Assembly: GCA_025936955.1 (NCBI GenBank)
Contig: JAICSL010000081.1
Span: forward strand, 1-7,188
Source of the DNA: Nitrososphaeraceae archaeon
GTDB taxonomy: Archaea; Thermoproteota; Nitrososphaeria; Nitrososphaerales; Nitrososphaeraceae
Length of the DNA: 7,188 bases
Direction: 5' to 3'
Position 1 is the first letter of the stretch. Each line of letters opens with the position of its first letter. A model generated the notes under the pieces. That model ran no database searches, was not told where the DNA came from, and saw only the letters and a program-made list of their open reading frames with translations. Positions 1 through 7,188 of this stretch are shown here, one piece after another. The position numbers and the translations under genes were made by a program.

Positions 1-18
1 TTCTCTTTTATTAACTGT

Positions 19-483
19 TTATGAAGGATTGCTAACTCTATCTCGTATTTCTTTCAACAATTTAATTATCTCTAATTGTTCACTGTTTATTATGACGAAT
101 GGTACTGCCCACTCTGGTAATGGTGGATTTCCTGTTATTTGATAATATTCGATCGGTTGATCATCATTACTTTTTATTTCGGCTTTAATCCATCCTAATC
201 CTTCTTGAATCATCAACACTGACGATTCATGAATTTTTATCTTCTGTTGAGGCACGGCTCGAATTTGACCTTCTACTTTTCGTGACACTTGAGCTCCTTG
301 AAATCCTGACTCACCCATCGTTATCCTAACCTCTTTTAATATTCCATTAAATTCCATTTCTCCAATGTTAGTGAGATAAAAAATTATACTCACAATTGAT
401 CCTCTTGGAAGTTCCCACTGTTTAAGTCCAGTATATTGTTGATCAAACCGATACTCTATTTCAACCGTTAACTTGTGTACCAC
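19..483 (-). CDS. Hypothetical protein, predicted soluble beta-rich, 154 aa
   Basis: I do not recognise this protein. It runs from a GTG at 483 (GTG GTA CAC AAG) to a TAA at 19-21. The frame upstream is closed by a TAA at 508-510 and offers no ATG, GTG or TTG, so the GTG is the only plausible start apart from downstream ones. No signal peptide or membrane segment is visible. Residues about 1-110 look like alternating beta strands, including the stretch SIVSIIFYLTNIGEMEF, whose 'TNIGE' resembles the 'NxG' turn of CARDB/Ig-like sandwiches. That likeness is weak and is only an inference. The last 25 residues form a charged amphipathic helix (EQLEIIKLLKEIRDR). It follows carB on the same strand with a 79-nt gap and has its own TATA-like box, so it may be transcribed separately. 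No role in pyrimidine synthesis can be claimed. Confidence 0.72.
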   Translation of the reverse strand: MVHKLTVEIEYRFDQQYTGLKQWELPRGSIVSIIFYLTNIGEMEFNGILKEVRITMGESGFQGAQVSRKVEGQIRAVPQQKIKIHESSVLMIQEGLGWIKAEIKSNDDQPIEYYQITGNPPLPEWAVPFVIINSEQLEIIKLLKEIRDRVSNPS

Positions 484-503
484 ACTTGTGAGCTTCCCAT
501 CGA

Positions 504-512
504 GTATTTATC
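504..512 (-). promoter_or_regulatory. TATA-like box for the 19-483 gene
   Basis: The minus strand reads GATAAATAC here, centred about 25 nt before the GTG start at 483. No Shine-Dalgarno lies between the box and the start. The spacing fits an archaeal promoter giving a leaderless mRNA. This is inferred from spacing only; no start site has been mapped. Confidence 0.42.
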
Positions 513-562
513 GGTATATCAGTTTATGTATCTTAATTGGACAGAATCGTAAAATTATATAT

Positions 563-3500
563 TTATATATTCATGTATCCGCCCAGGCAGTCCACTGTAG
601 GAGTATTTCTTTTTAACCATTCTAGTGTTTTTATAAACGACGTGGCTGACTCCAATGTAGTTAGTACAGGTATTCCCATTTCGACTGCTTTTCTTCTAAT
701 CTGATATTCATCGTACAACATACCAACATATTTTTCAATAGTTGAGGTAGAAGGAATATTAATAATAAACCCAATTTTGTGTTCGTAAAGTAAATTTGAT
801 ATATTAGGTTCGCGCCTTGGTTCACTTAGTTTATAAACTCGTTGAATTTCTTTGAAATTGTTTCTCTCAATGAACTCTGCTGTATGTTCTGTCGCCATTA
901 TGGTATATTTCATAGAAGAGATAAGCTGAATTAATGGCAATAGTTTTTCTTTATTCTTCTGTCCTCCTACTGTAACTAGTGCGGACCCAGACAAAGGAAG
1001 AGAATATCCTGCTGCCATGTATGCCTTGGACAAGGCATCGTAAAAGCTATTCCCAAAACATGCCACTTCTCCTGTCGATTGCATCTCTACACTAAGAACG
1101 ATATCAGCCCCTTCGAGTTGCATAAAGGAGAACTGTGGTACTTTGATCCCGAATCCAGAGCTTTTAAGCCAGTGATCTTTTATTTTTTGTGGGAGCGCGT
1201 TGCCTGTCATAGCTTTTGCTGCAAGATTGATTAAATTCAACCTCATAAATTTTGAAATAAACGGCATAGATCTCGAAGCTCTGACGTTTGCTTCAATCAC
1301 CGAGACTTCATCCTCCTTCACAAGATATTGTATATTGAATGGACCCTTGATATTCAAAGCCTTTCCTATTTGAAATGAATAATCCGCGATTGTCTCAATT
1401 GTTTTTCTGTCGAGCCTCCAAGGGGGTATGCACATCATAGCATCACCTGAATGGATTCCAGCGTTATCTATGTGCTCGATTAAGGAACCGATAATGACTT
1501 CATCACCATTGGATACCGCATCGACCTCAACTTCAGATGCATCTTGCAAGAATTTGCTAATTACTATAGGATGATCAGGGCTAACATGCGTAGCCTCGGT
1601 TAAAAATTGGTTTAATTGTTCATGACCCCAGACAACTTTCATTGCTGCTCCACTTAAGACGTATGATGGTCTTACAAGAATTGGATATCCTACGGTAGAC
1701 ACAAATTTCTTGGCTTCTGATAGATCAGTGAATTCTTTCCATGCTGGTTGTTTGATTCTTAATAAATCTAATAATTGTCCAAACTTAGAGCGATCCTCCG
1801 CTCTATCTACATCAACACTAGCAGTTCCTATAATATTAACACCGTTATTCGCAAGCATAGGTGTCAGGGTATTCGCAGTTTGGCCGCCCACACAAGTGAC
1901 AATTCCTGTTGGATTTATTTTTTCGTAAATATCCATAACTCTTTCAAATGTTAACTCTTCAAAAAAAAGTCTGTCTGAAATATCATAATCAGTGGATACT
2001 GTTTCGGGGTTACAGTTGATTATAGAAACTTCTTTGATTCCATTTTCTTTCAAACTCAATACCATATTCACGGTCCCCCAGTCAAATTCTACACTACTGC
2101 CTACTCTATATGGACCAGCTCCGAGAACTATCGCAGTTTTTTCTTCTTTCTTTTTAACTATGATATCGTCAGTATTGCCTCCATATGTCATATAGAGATA
2201 ATTTGTTTTAGCTGGCCATTCAGCTGCTAGGGTATCAATTTGTTTTATGACAGGCAAGATCCCAAACTTTTTCCTTAAACCACGTACCTTTGTCTCTGGT
2301 ATGCTCCAACATTTACCGACTTGATTATCGGAAAACCCCATTTTCTTAGCTTCTTTAATTAGATCTTCATCGATATTGGATCTTCGAAGTCGATCTTCCA
2401 AGGTAATAATATTTTTTATTTTTATCAAAAACCATGGATCAATAGCAGATAACTGATTGACTGTTTCAATTGTCATTCCAGCACGCATTGCTCTTACCAC
2501 ATCAAATATTATTTCATCAGTAGGATGAAGTAATGCTTGTTCGATATTTTCTACATCATTTTCTAAGTCAGAGGCAGATGACCCGTCGTCGTTTGCTACT
2601 AATCCATTTTTCCCTATTTCACACATCCTTATTGCTTTTTGGATTACTTCTTCAAAATTTCTACCTATGGCCATAACTTCACCAACAGATTTCATAGTAC
2701 TTCCCAGTTTCCGTTTCACTAACTCAAATTTTCGAAAATCCCATCGGGGCATCTTGACAACAACATAGTCCAATGATGGTTCAAAATAAGCAGTTGTGAC
2801 CTTTGTAATGCTATTGAGTAATTCAGGTAGAGTATATCCTAGTGCTATTTTTGCTGCCATGTATGCTAATGGATATCCTGTTGCTTTACTAGCTAAAGCT
2901 GAGGATCGAGAAAGTCGAGCGTTAATTTCAATAGCACAATATTCTTCAGAAGATGGATTCAATCCAAATTGGATATTGCATTCGCCCACAATATTACAAT
3001 ATGCTGTGGCCCGTAAGGCTGCTGACCTTAACATATGGTACTCAAAATTATTTAATGTCTGTGATGGAGCAATAACGATGTTATCTCCCGTGTGAACTCG
3101 CATTGCAAGGATATTTTCCATGTTACAAACAGTGACACTATTTCCTTGGTTATCTCGCATTACCTCATATTCTATTTGTTTCCAATGACCTACGTATCTT
3201 TCTAGGAGTACTTGATGTGCAAGGCTGAGGGAAAGCCCTCGTTGAACAATTTCTTGCAGTTCATATTCATTATAGGCTACACCGCCCCCTCTTCCACCAA
3301 GCGTATAGGCCACTCTTATTATTACAGGATACCCGATTTCCCTTACCAAGTTTAAGGATTCTTGCAAAGAATATGCTACCCCGCTATGTAGGACTGGAAC
3401 ATCACTTTTTTCCATAGCTGATTTGAAGAGTTGTCTATCTTCAGTAATTTCTATCCCTTTTAGCTGGGTTCCTAGGACTCTGATTCCATATTTTTTTAAT

Positions 3501-3845
3501 ATATCTTGCCTGTATAAAGACACCCCACAGTTCAGAGCAGTCTGTCCGCCGAACCCTAGAAGTATTGAATCTGGTCTTTCTATTTCTATTACTTTTTCTA
3601 CATAACTAGTAGTGATAGGAACCGAATACACTTTGTTCGCGAATCTGGTATCCGTCTGAATAGTTGCAATATTTGGGTTTATTAGGATGCTTTCAACTCC
3701 ATCCTCGGCAAGTGCTTTTAAGCATTGTGAACCGGAGTAGTCGAATTTGCGGTCATTATTACTAATGACTTTCGCCTGCTTCTCCGATTTTTATTGCTCC
3801 ACTTCCCAGGATTAGAGCTTTCTTTATAGATTCATGTTTTGGCAA
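563..3845 (-). CDS. carB: Carbamoyl-phosphate synthase large chain (CarB), interrupted near its N-terminus
   Basis: CarB makes carbamoyl phosphate from bicarbonate, two ATP and the ammonia delivered by CarA, for pyrimidine and arginine synthesis. The frame from GTG 3631 to TAA 563 encodes 1022 residues (numbered here from that GTG). They comprise the first ATP-grasp half (GGQTALNCG at 28-36, EINARLSRS at 235-243), the oligomerisation domain (about 340-490), the second half (GAGPYRVGSSVEFDWG at 504-519) and a C-terminal MGS-like allosteric domain (about 890-1022). The missing N-terminus is present upstream. In-frame sequence before the GTG reads FDYSGSQCLKAL...TRFANK, and a TTG at 3845 opens MPKHESIKKALILGSGAIK followed by IGEAGE in another frame. 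The join is broken by 25 nt at 3746-3770. Without them the protein is 1085 aa, normal for CarB. No ATG, GTG or TTG occurs between the break and GTG 3631, so re-initiation would lose the first nucleotide-binding loop. Identity of the gene is near certain; whether it is functional is open. Confidence 0.93.
3746..3770 (-). other. 25-nt frame-breaking element with perfect hairpin inside carB
   Basis: This segment lies between the codons for the last Glu of IGEAGE and the Phe of FDYSGSQ. Its core on the coding strand is GTCATTAGTAATAATGAC (3752-3769), with 7-bp perfectly complementary arms and a GTAA loop. In the upstream frame it places TAG TAA TAA TGA in a row, ending translation after 27 residues. 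In the downstream frame the first base is surplus and the other 24 would encode VISNNDRK. The second half of CarB has the duplicated loop with the equivalent residues contiguous (VEFDWG), which supports calling the 25 nt extra. Insert boundaries are ambiguous by 2 nt because of flanking A residues. The nature of the element is unknown. Confidence 0.75.
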
Positions 3846-5121
3846 TTTTCCTCCTCTTTTTCCTATTCAAGTTTTTTTGCACACTAGAACTTATCGACGA
3901 CGGGTTGGAAACTAACTTGTCTTCGTTGGAATCATTTGATTCATAATATTTATCAATGATTGCCTTGAATTCATCGAAAACGAACATGCAATCATAGGGA
4001 CCTGGTGATGCTTCTGGATGAAATTGTACTGCTATAATAGGTTTCGTTTTATGTTGAATTCCTTCCACAGTGTTGTCATCTGCATTCAAGAACCATGTCT
4101 CGAAGTCAGTTTTATCAAGACTTTTTGCATCAATCCCATAACCATGGTTTTGACTAGTAATAAAGGCATGATTATTTCTTAAACTTATACATGGTTTATT
4201 CTGACCTCGATGACCGAATTTTAGCTTATAAGTATCGGCTCCGCCTGCTAAAGCAAGTATTTGATTGCCTAGGCAGATACCCAAGGTGGGGGTAGCAGTA
4301 TCAATAAGTTGAACAGCGGTTTCAATAGTACTTTTACAGACTTTAGGATCCCCGGGACCATTGCTAATGACAACTCCTTTGGGTTTGTATGCCTTTATTT
4401 TTTGGTAACCTGTATTCCATGGAAGGCATACAACACGGTAACCAATTCTTATAATGTTACGTATAATGCTGTATTTCGTACCAGTATCAAGAAGTACAAT
4501 GCAATCCCTATTTTTATCACCATATTCACGAGGTTCAGTTACAGATACTTCTGACAAGAAATTCCAGCCCTCATACGTTCCATATCTTCTAGATTTCATC
4601 ATTTTTGAAGCCTTCGCCTTATCCAATACATCATCCTTTGAAACTGATAATACTCCCCTCATAGATCCATTGACTCTTAGCTTTTTAGTTAATTCTCTTG
4701 TATCAACTCCACAAATTCCAGGAACCTCTTCGTCATATAACCACTGATCGATTGTCTTGATACAGCTCCAGTGACTAGCCACGTCAGATAACTCATAAAT
4801 TATCAATCCTTTTACCTGAATATTTTCGGATTCAAAATATTTTGGAAGCCCATATTCGTCCTTAATTTCTTTGCTGGGTACACCATAGTTTCCGATCAGA
4901 GGATAAGTCATGCATAATATCTGGCCACGATAAGAAGGATCCGATAATGCCTCAGTGTAGCCTACCATACCTGTATTAAATACTACCTCACCTGCCAAAT
5001 CGCATGGATATCCGAATCCAATACCCTGGAACAGACTGTTATCTTCTAGCATAAGTCTAGCATTGTATCCTAGATAGCTACTTTGTAGTGTCGGAATTTT
5101 CTGACCCCCACGTGATGCCAA
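3832..5121 (-). CDS. carA: Carbamoyl-phosphate synthase small chain (CarA), glutamine amidotransferase
   Basis: CarA hydrolyses glutamine and channels the ammonia to CarB. The 429-residue protein has the CarA-specific N-terminal domain (about 20-160, with VFNTGMVGYTEALSDPSY and GICGVDTRELTKKLR) and a class I glutamine amidotransferase domain (about 205-390). The catalytic triad is visible: Cys283 in GICLGNQ, and His368 and Glu370 in QFHPEASPGPYD. VISNGPGDPK at 251-260 is the usual oxyanion-loop region. The enzyme therefore looks intact. The start is a TTG; a TAA lies two codons upstream, so nothing further out is possible, and a TATA box sits about 27 nt before it. The first 20 or so residues go beyond the E. 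coli start, which aligns near ARLMLEDN. Residues about 392-429 form a Ser/Asn-rich then Lys/Arg-rich tail that is not part of the fold. The stop overlaps carB by 14 nt. Confidence 0.95.
   Translation of the reverse strand: MASRGGQKIPTLQSSYLGYNARLMLEDNSLFQGIGFGYPCDLAGEVVFNTGMVGYTEALSDPSYRGQILCMTYPLIGNYGVPSKEIKDEYGLPKYFESENIQVKGLIIYELSDVASHWSCIKTIDQWLYDEEVPGICGVDTRELTKKLRVNGSMRGVLSVSKDDVLDKAKASKMMKSRRYGTYEGWNFLSEVSVTEPREYGDKNRDCIVLLDTGTKYSIIRNIIRIGYRVVCLPWNTGYQKIKAYKPKGVVISNGPGDPKVCKSTIETAVQLIDTATPTLGICLGNQILALAGGADTYKLKFGHRGQNKPCISLRNNHAFITSQNHGYGIDAKSLDKTDFETWFLNADDNTVEGIQHKTKPIIAVQFHPEASPGPYDCMFVFDEFKAIIDKYYESNDSNEDKLVSNPSSISSSVQKNLNRKKRRKIAKT
3850..3856 (-). promoter_or_regulatory. Ribosome binding site of carB within the carA 3' end
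   Basis: GAGGAGG followed by AAAA leads directly to the TTG at 3845. This decides the carB start: TTG gives MPKHESIKKALILGSG, matching the usual CarB N-terminus. The ATG at 3835 is in another frame and meets a stop after three codons. The site lies in the codons for the basic KKRRK tail of CarA and implies translational coupling in the operon. Confidence 0.72.
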
Positions 5122-5443
5122 GAGTTACAAATTTAAGTTTTACTTTATATAACTCTGAACATTTAAACATTATAATCATTCGCTTCCGTAGTGCAAAATA
5201 GAACAATGAATAGACATGTTGATACATCAGATCAAGCGTTTAATAATCTATCGAACTTTGCTGAGCTAGATCAGTGCACACAGATATAAAATTTTGAGGC
5301 ATGGAGCCAATGACGCTGTTGGATCATTATAATAGATACTTTCATATGTCACTTGAATTTTTAGCTAGATGTTTACTGGAGGTATAAATACAGGTATTCG
5401 ATTTTATTTCATTTAAACTTTTGATAAGGTTAGTGAAAAGATG
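5122..5443. other. 322-nt intergenic spacer between the radical SAM gene and carA
   Basis: Apart from the carA TATA box I see no gene here. A 27-codon frame on the plus strand (5206-5289) has no supporting features. An imperfect hairpin with CTGA/TCAG arms and a 6-nt loop lies at about 5261-5274. No tRNA, clear box C/D guide, strong terminator or CRISPR-like repeat is recognisable. T-rich tracts just downstream of 5444 on the minus strand are too weak to call a terminator. Confidence 0.4.
5141..5153 (-). promoter_or_regulatory. TATA box of the carAB operon
   Basis: The minus strand reads GTTATATAAAGTA, centred about 27 nt upstream of the carA TTG at 5121, with a purine-rich CAGAG just upstream as a possible BRE. 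This is the best TATA match in the window. It predicts transcription starting at or next to the TTG, giving a leaderless carA and an SD-led carB. Confidence 0.6.
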
Positions 5444-6517
5444 CTATCTCTCTAGCAGTTCTGGCGTTTGTTGGCTAATTATTTTTGATAATCCCTTCAT
5501 ATAATTTTGGGCAAAAGTAGTTATGGGTTGAGAAGAATACCAAACACATCCAAGCACTTTGCAGTCATGACAAGTCTTTGCTATCTCCCAGTGAGGAGCA
5601 TTCCAGATTTCTTCTACACTTTTCTCTAAAATATTATAGGTATTCTCAGGGCTATTAAATTTCCAACATGGCACCATGACTGATCCATTGCTGTTAACGA
5701 AGACACTCTTCCAAACACCACATTCATCGAAGGTAGCTTTTCCATGTTCTATTATTTGTTGGAAATATTGTGGTGGTATCATCAACTGAGGAGAGTATTT
5801 TTTACTTGTATAGTCCAATATGCTGCTACAAACTTTTGTCATTGTTTCTGTATCTGGTAGCAGCGAATATTCAACATCAGACCTATCTTCTACAAATGTT
5901 AATGAAACCGAATTTGCTCCCAATTCCTTTGCTTTATCAAAATAAGTTTGATCGATAAATTCTTGGGTATTGTATTTTGTTATTACACTGTTGAAATGAT
6001 GTGGAATTTTTCTTTGAGTTAAGAGTTGCAAATTATCAATTACTTTCTTGTACATATTAGGTGAAACTCCACGTACTTTGCAGTAGGATTCTTCAAAGAC
6101 TGAATCAATACTACACGTAATAAACTGAATATATTTTTTTAATTCTTCAAGATCAATAGTATGAAGGAGAGAACAGTTTGTTATTATAGTTATTGGCAAA
6201 CTTAGACTGTAAAGATAACGAATTAATTCCATAAAATCGGGGCGACTCGTGGGTTCGCCACCCTCTATAATGCACCAAATACAATGCTTTGCTACCTTAT
6301 CAAATACTATTTTCCATTGATCTAAAGTAAGGTCGTTTCTCTTAGAGAGATTAATTTGGCTTTCCTTATCAGAATCTCCAAATGGACACATAGGACAATA
6401 AAAATTACAATAACTAGTCAAGCCGAAAACAGCAATTAGTGGTCTTCTTCTTCCCATTGCTCTGTTATAAGACCATTTTCCTAACAGTTTGATTGTGCGA
6501 ATGGTATCTACCACCAT
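5444..6517 (-). CDS. Radical SAM protein with partial SPASM-like C-terminus, 357 aa
   Basis: This is a radical S-adenosylmethionine enzyme of unknown substrate. The [4Fe-4S] cluster motif is C37-x3-C41-x2-C44 in SYCNFYCPMCPFG, and the SAM-binding GGEP motif is at 86-89 (EGGEPTSRPDF). ITNCS at about 112-116 and SID at 136-138 are typical of later strands of the barrel. After about residue 260 there is a second cysteine group: C266, G278, C284, then C316, C319 and C324. This resembles a shortened SPASM/Twitch domain, which in relatives binds auxiliary Fe-S clusters and acts on peptides or other large substrates. C79 and C82 are additional. The ATG start is preceded by a TATA-like box, with an in-frame TAA at 6545-6547. 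It could modify a peptide, cofactor or lipid, and no precursor peptide gene is visible nearby. The fold assignment is firm; the function is not known. Confidence 0.9.
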   Translation of the reverse strand: MVVDTIRTIKLLGKWSYNRAMGRRRPLIAVFGLTSYCNFYCPMCPFGDSDKESQINLSKRNDLTLDQWKIVFDKVAKHCIWCIIEGGEPTSRPDFMELIRYLYSLSLPITIITNCSLLHTIDLEELKKYIQFITCSIDSVFEESYCKVRGVSPNMYKKVIDNLQLLTQRKIPHHFNSVITKYNTQEFIDQTYFDKAKELGANSVSLTFVEDRSDVEYSLLPDTETMTKVCSSILDYTSKKYSPQLMIPPQYFQQIIEHGKATFDECGVWKSVFVNSNGSVMVPCWKFNSPENTYNILEKSVEEIWNAPHWEIAKTCHDCKVLGCVWYSSQPITTFAQNYMKGLSKIISQQTPELLER

Positions 6518-6540
6518 GCAACAACGATTGGACAGACAAA

Positions 6541-6550
6541 TCTTTTAAGC
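6541..6550 (-). promoter_or_regulatory. TATA-like box of the radical SAM gene
   Basis: The minus strand reads GCTTAAAAGA, centred about 28 nt before the ATG at 6517, with no Shine-Dalgarno in between. The position matches the other boxes in the window and suggests a leaderless mRNA. The match is moderate and unverified. Confidence 0.42.
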
Positions 6551-6873
6551 ATTATCTTTGAATTCTGTCGTATTATGTACTGCATGCAAACCCTTTCAAG
6601 ATGGTATTATTGTTAACAGAAAATATTTTCTACTTGTTCCACAATTTTAGATCTGTAGAATTTTTGAGGTAAATTTAAGAATGTTTCAATAATGAGCTGC
6701 TAACTATAGAGGCTTGTGCAATTTATGATATCATCTTGCTTATTATGTACTCATTCTTAGGCATCGGTGAATATGAGATTCATATTCGTTTGATAACTTG
6801 TATTTTTTAATTTGTAATTAAGGATTTTTGTTCGCATACAAAGTAGAGAGAAAGTAATAGTTTCAGATATAAA

Positions 6874-6883
6874 TTTTATATAG
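6874..6883 (+). promoter_or_regulatory. TATA box of the TatD-family gene
   Basis: TTTTATATAG is centred about 28 nt before the first ATG at 6906. No Shine-Dalgarno separates them, which fits leaderless transcription starting at that ATG. Confidence 0.55.
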
Positions 6884-6905
6884 TTTTGGATCATTGCCAA
6901 TACGC

Positions 6906-7188
6906 ATGATGAAAATATTTGATGCTCATATCCATTTAGCTGATAACGAATATTCTCAGTATATACAACATATACTGCATAGCATGCGTGCATTAAAAAT
7001 TATAGCTTGCTCCGTATCGACAAACGTTGAGACGTCGTTAAGTAACCTTCGTCTCTTTAATAATTCAGCTCAGGATGTCATAGTTCGGTTCGTTGGAATA
7101 CATCCAGAATTTGCTCTTAGCGATGATCTGGAAAAATTTCATGATATTTTTAACGAACATGTTACCTTAATTGACGGTATAGGTGAAA
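6906..7188 (+). CDS. TatD-family metal-dependent hydrolase, N-terminal part (cut by window end)
   Basis: The first 94 residues of a TatD-like amidohydrolase-superfamily protein are present and the frame is open at the window edge. MMKIFDAHIHL carries the HxH metal-binding motif of strand 1. GIHPEFA matches the family's GxHPH/Y region, and the last residues, IDGIGE, are where the family's 'IGEIGLD' metal-ligand motif begins. Relatives are Mg-dependent 3'-5' DNases or other phosphoesterases. The remaining ligands lie outside the window, so activity cannot be judged. Either of two adjacent ATGs (6906, 6909) could start it; the TATA spacing favours 6906. It is divergent from the radical SAM gene and shows no sign of belonging to the carAB operon. 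Confidence 0.88.
   Translation, partial: MMKIFDAHIHLADNEYSQYIQHILHSMRALKIIACSVSTNVETSLSNLRLFNNSAQDVIVRFVGIHPEFALSDDLEKFHDIFNEHVTLIDGIGE

Larger units (their letters stand above)
6518..6905. other. 388-nt divergent intergenic region
   Basis: This AT-rich spacer lies between two divergently transcribed genes, with a TATA-like box near each end. An exact 11-nt direct repeat, TATTATGTACT, occurs at 6571-6581 and 6741-6751. It may be chance at this composition. A minus-strand open frame at 6757-6993 runs antisense into the TatD gene and shows no protein-like features. I see no RNA gene, CRISPR or mobile element. Confidence 0.4.

Noticed and set aside
551..570. A/T run at the carB 3' end as a terminator or origin-like element
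   Set aside because: On the transcribed strand it is mixed A/T, not a T tract, and it has no stem. It overlaps the carB stop and is unremarkable.
3740..3790. Archaeal bulge-helix-bulge intron at the carB break
   Set aside because: A partial fold exists (GCG/CGC central helix with AAA bulges on both sides and the 7-bp inner helix). However, the central helix is 3 bp, not 4, the outer exon-exon helix is poor, and cutting after the second base of each bulge removes 24 nt, which does not restore the frame. Not supported as a canonical tRNA-endonuclease intron.
4360..4371. The 25-nt element shares 11 of 12 bases with a carA segment (ATTGCTAATGAC versus ATTACTAATGAC), encoding VISN in both
   Set aside because: The match is too short to argue a copy event. 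The flanks do not align and such a match is expected by chance in this AT-rich sequence.
5206..5289. 27-codon plus-strand frame in the carA upstream spacer
   Set aside because: No ribosome binding site, no well-placed TATA box and no recognisable motif.
6571..6751. Direct repeat TATTATGTACT (6571-6581 and 6741-6751)
   Set aside because: Only two copies 170 bp apart in low-complexity spacer, with no inverted partner or operator-like placement.
6757..6993. Minus-strand open frame of 78 codons
   Set aside because: It overlaps the TatD start in antisense, has biased composition and no promoter or domain; it is a shadow frame.

Overview
This AT-rich window carries archaeal-type genes. The CarA and CarB proteins are of the kind seen in Nitrososphaeria (Thaumarchaeota) and resemble eukaryotic CPS II in several motifs. 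Each of the four upstream regions has a TATA-like box about 25-28 nt before the start codon, the layout of leaderless archaeal transcripts. A mesophilic ammonia-oxidising-archaeon-like genome is my best guess, but it rests on remembered family resemblance, not a search.

Layout, left to right. A small gene of unknown function (19-483, minus) lies just downstream of carB. carB (563-3845, minus) and carA (3832-5121, minus) form a tight operon: carB starts at a TTG inside the 3' end of carA, after a strong GAGGAGG. A 322-nt spacer (5122-5443) holds the carA promoter. A radical SAM protein with a partial SPASM-like C-terminal cysteine set follows (5444-6517, minus). A 388-nt divergent spacer (6518-6905) precedes the start of a TatD-family metallo-hydrolase (6906 to the window end, plus), which the window cuts.

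Function. CarA (glutaminase) and CarB (synthetase) together make carbamoyl phosphate for pyrimidine and arginine synthesis. The radical SAM and TatD genes have no evident link to that pathway.

The most notable observation is that carB is not one open frame. The N-terminal coding sequence (27 codons from TTG 3845) and the remainder are in different frames. Exactly between the Glu and Phe of the conserved GEAGE-FDYSGSQ loop sit 25 extra bases (3746-3770). They contain a perfect 7-bp inverted repeat with a 4-nt loop and put four stop codons in a row in the upstream frame. Removing the 25 bases gives an uninterrupted 1085-residue CarB. This could be a real disruption, a recoding or RNA-processing element, or a single-base indel next to a lineage-specific 8-residue insert. 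The sequence alone does not decide.
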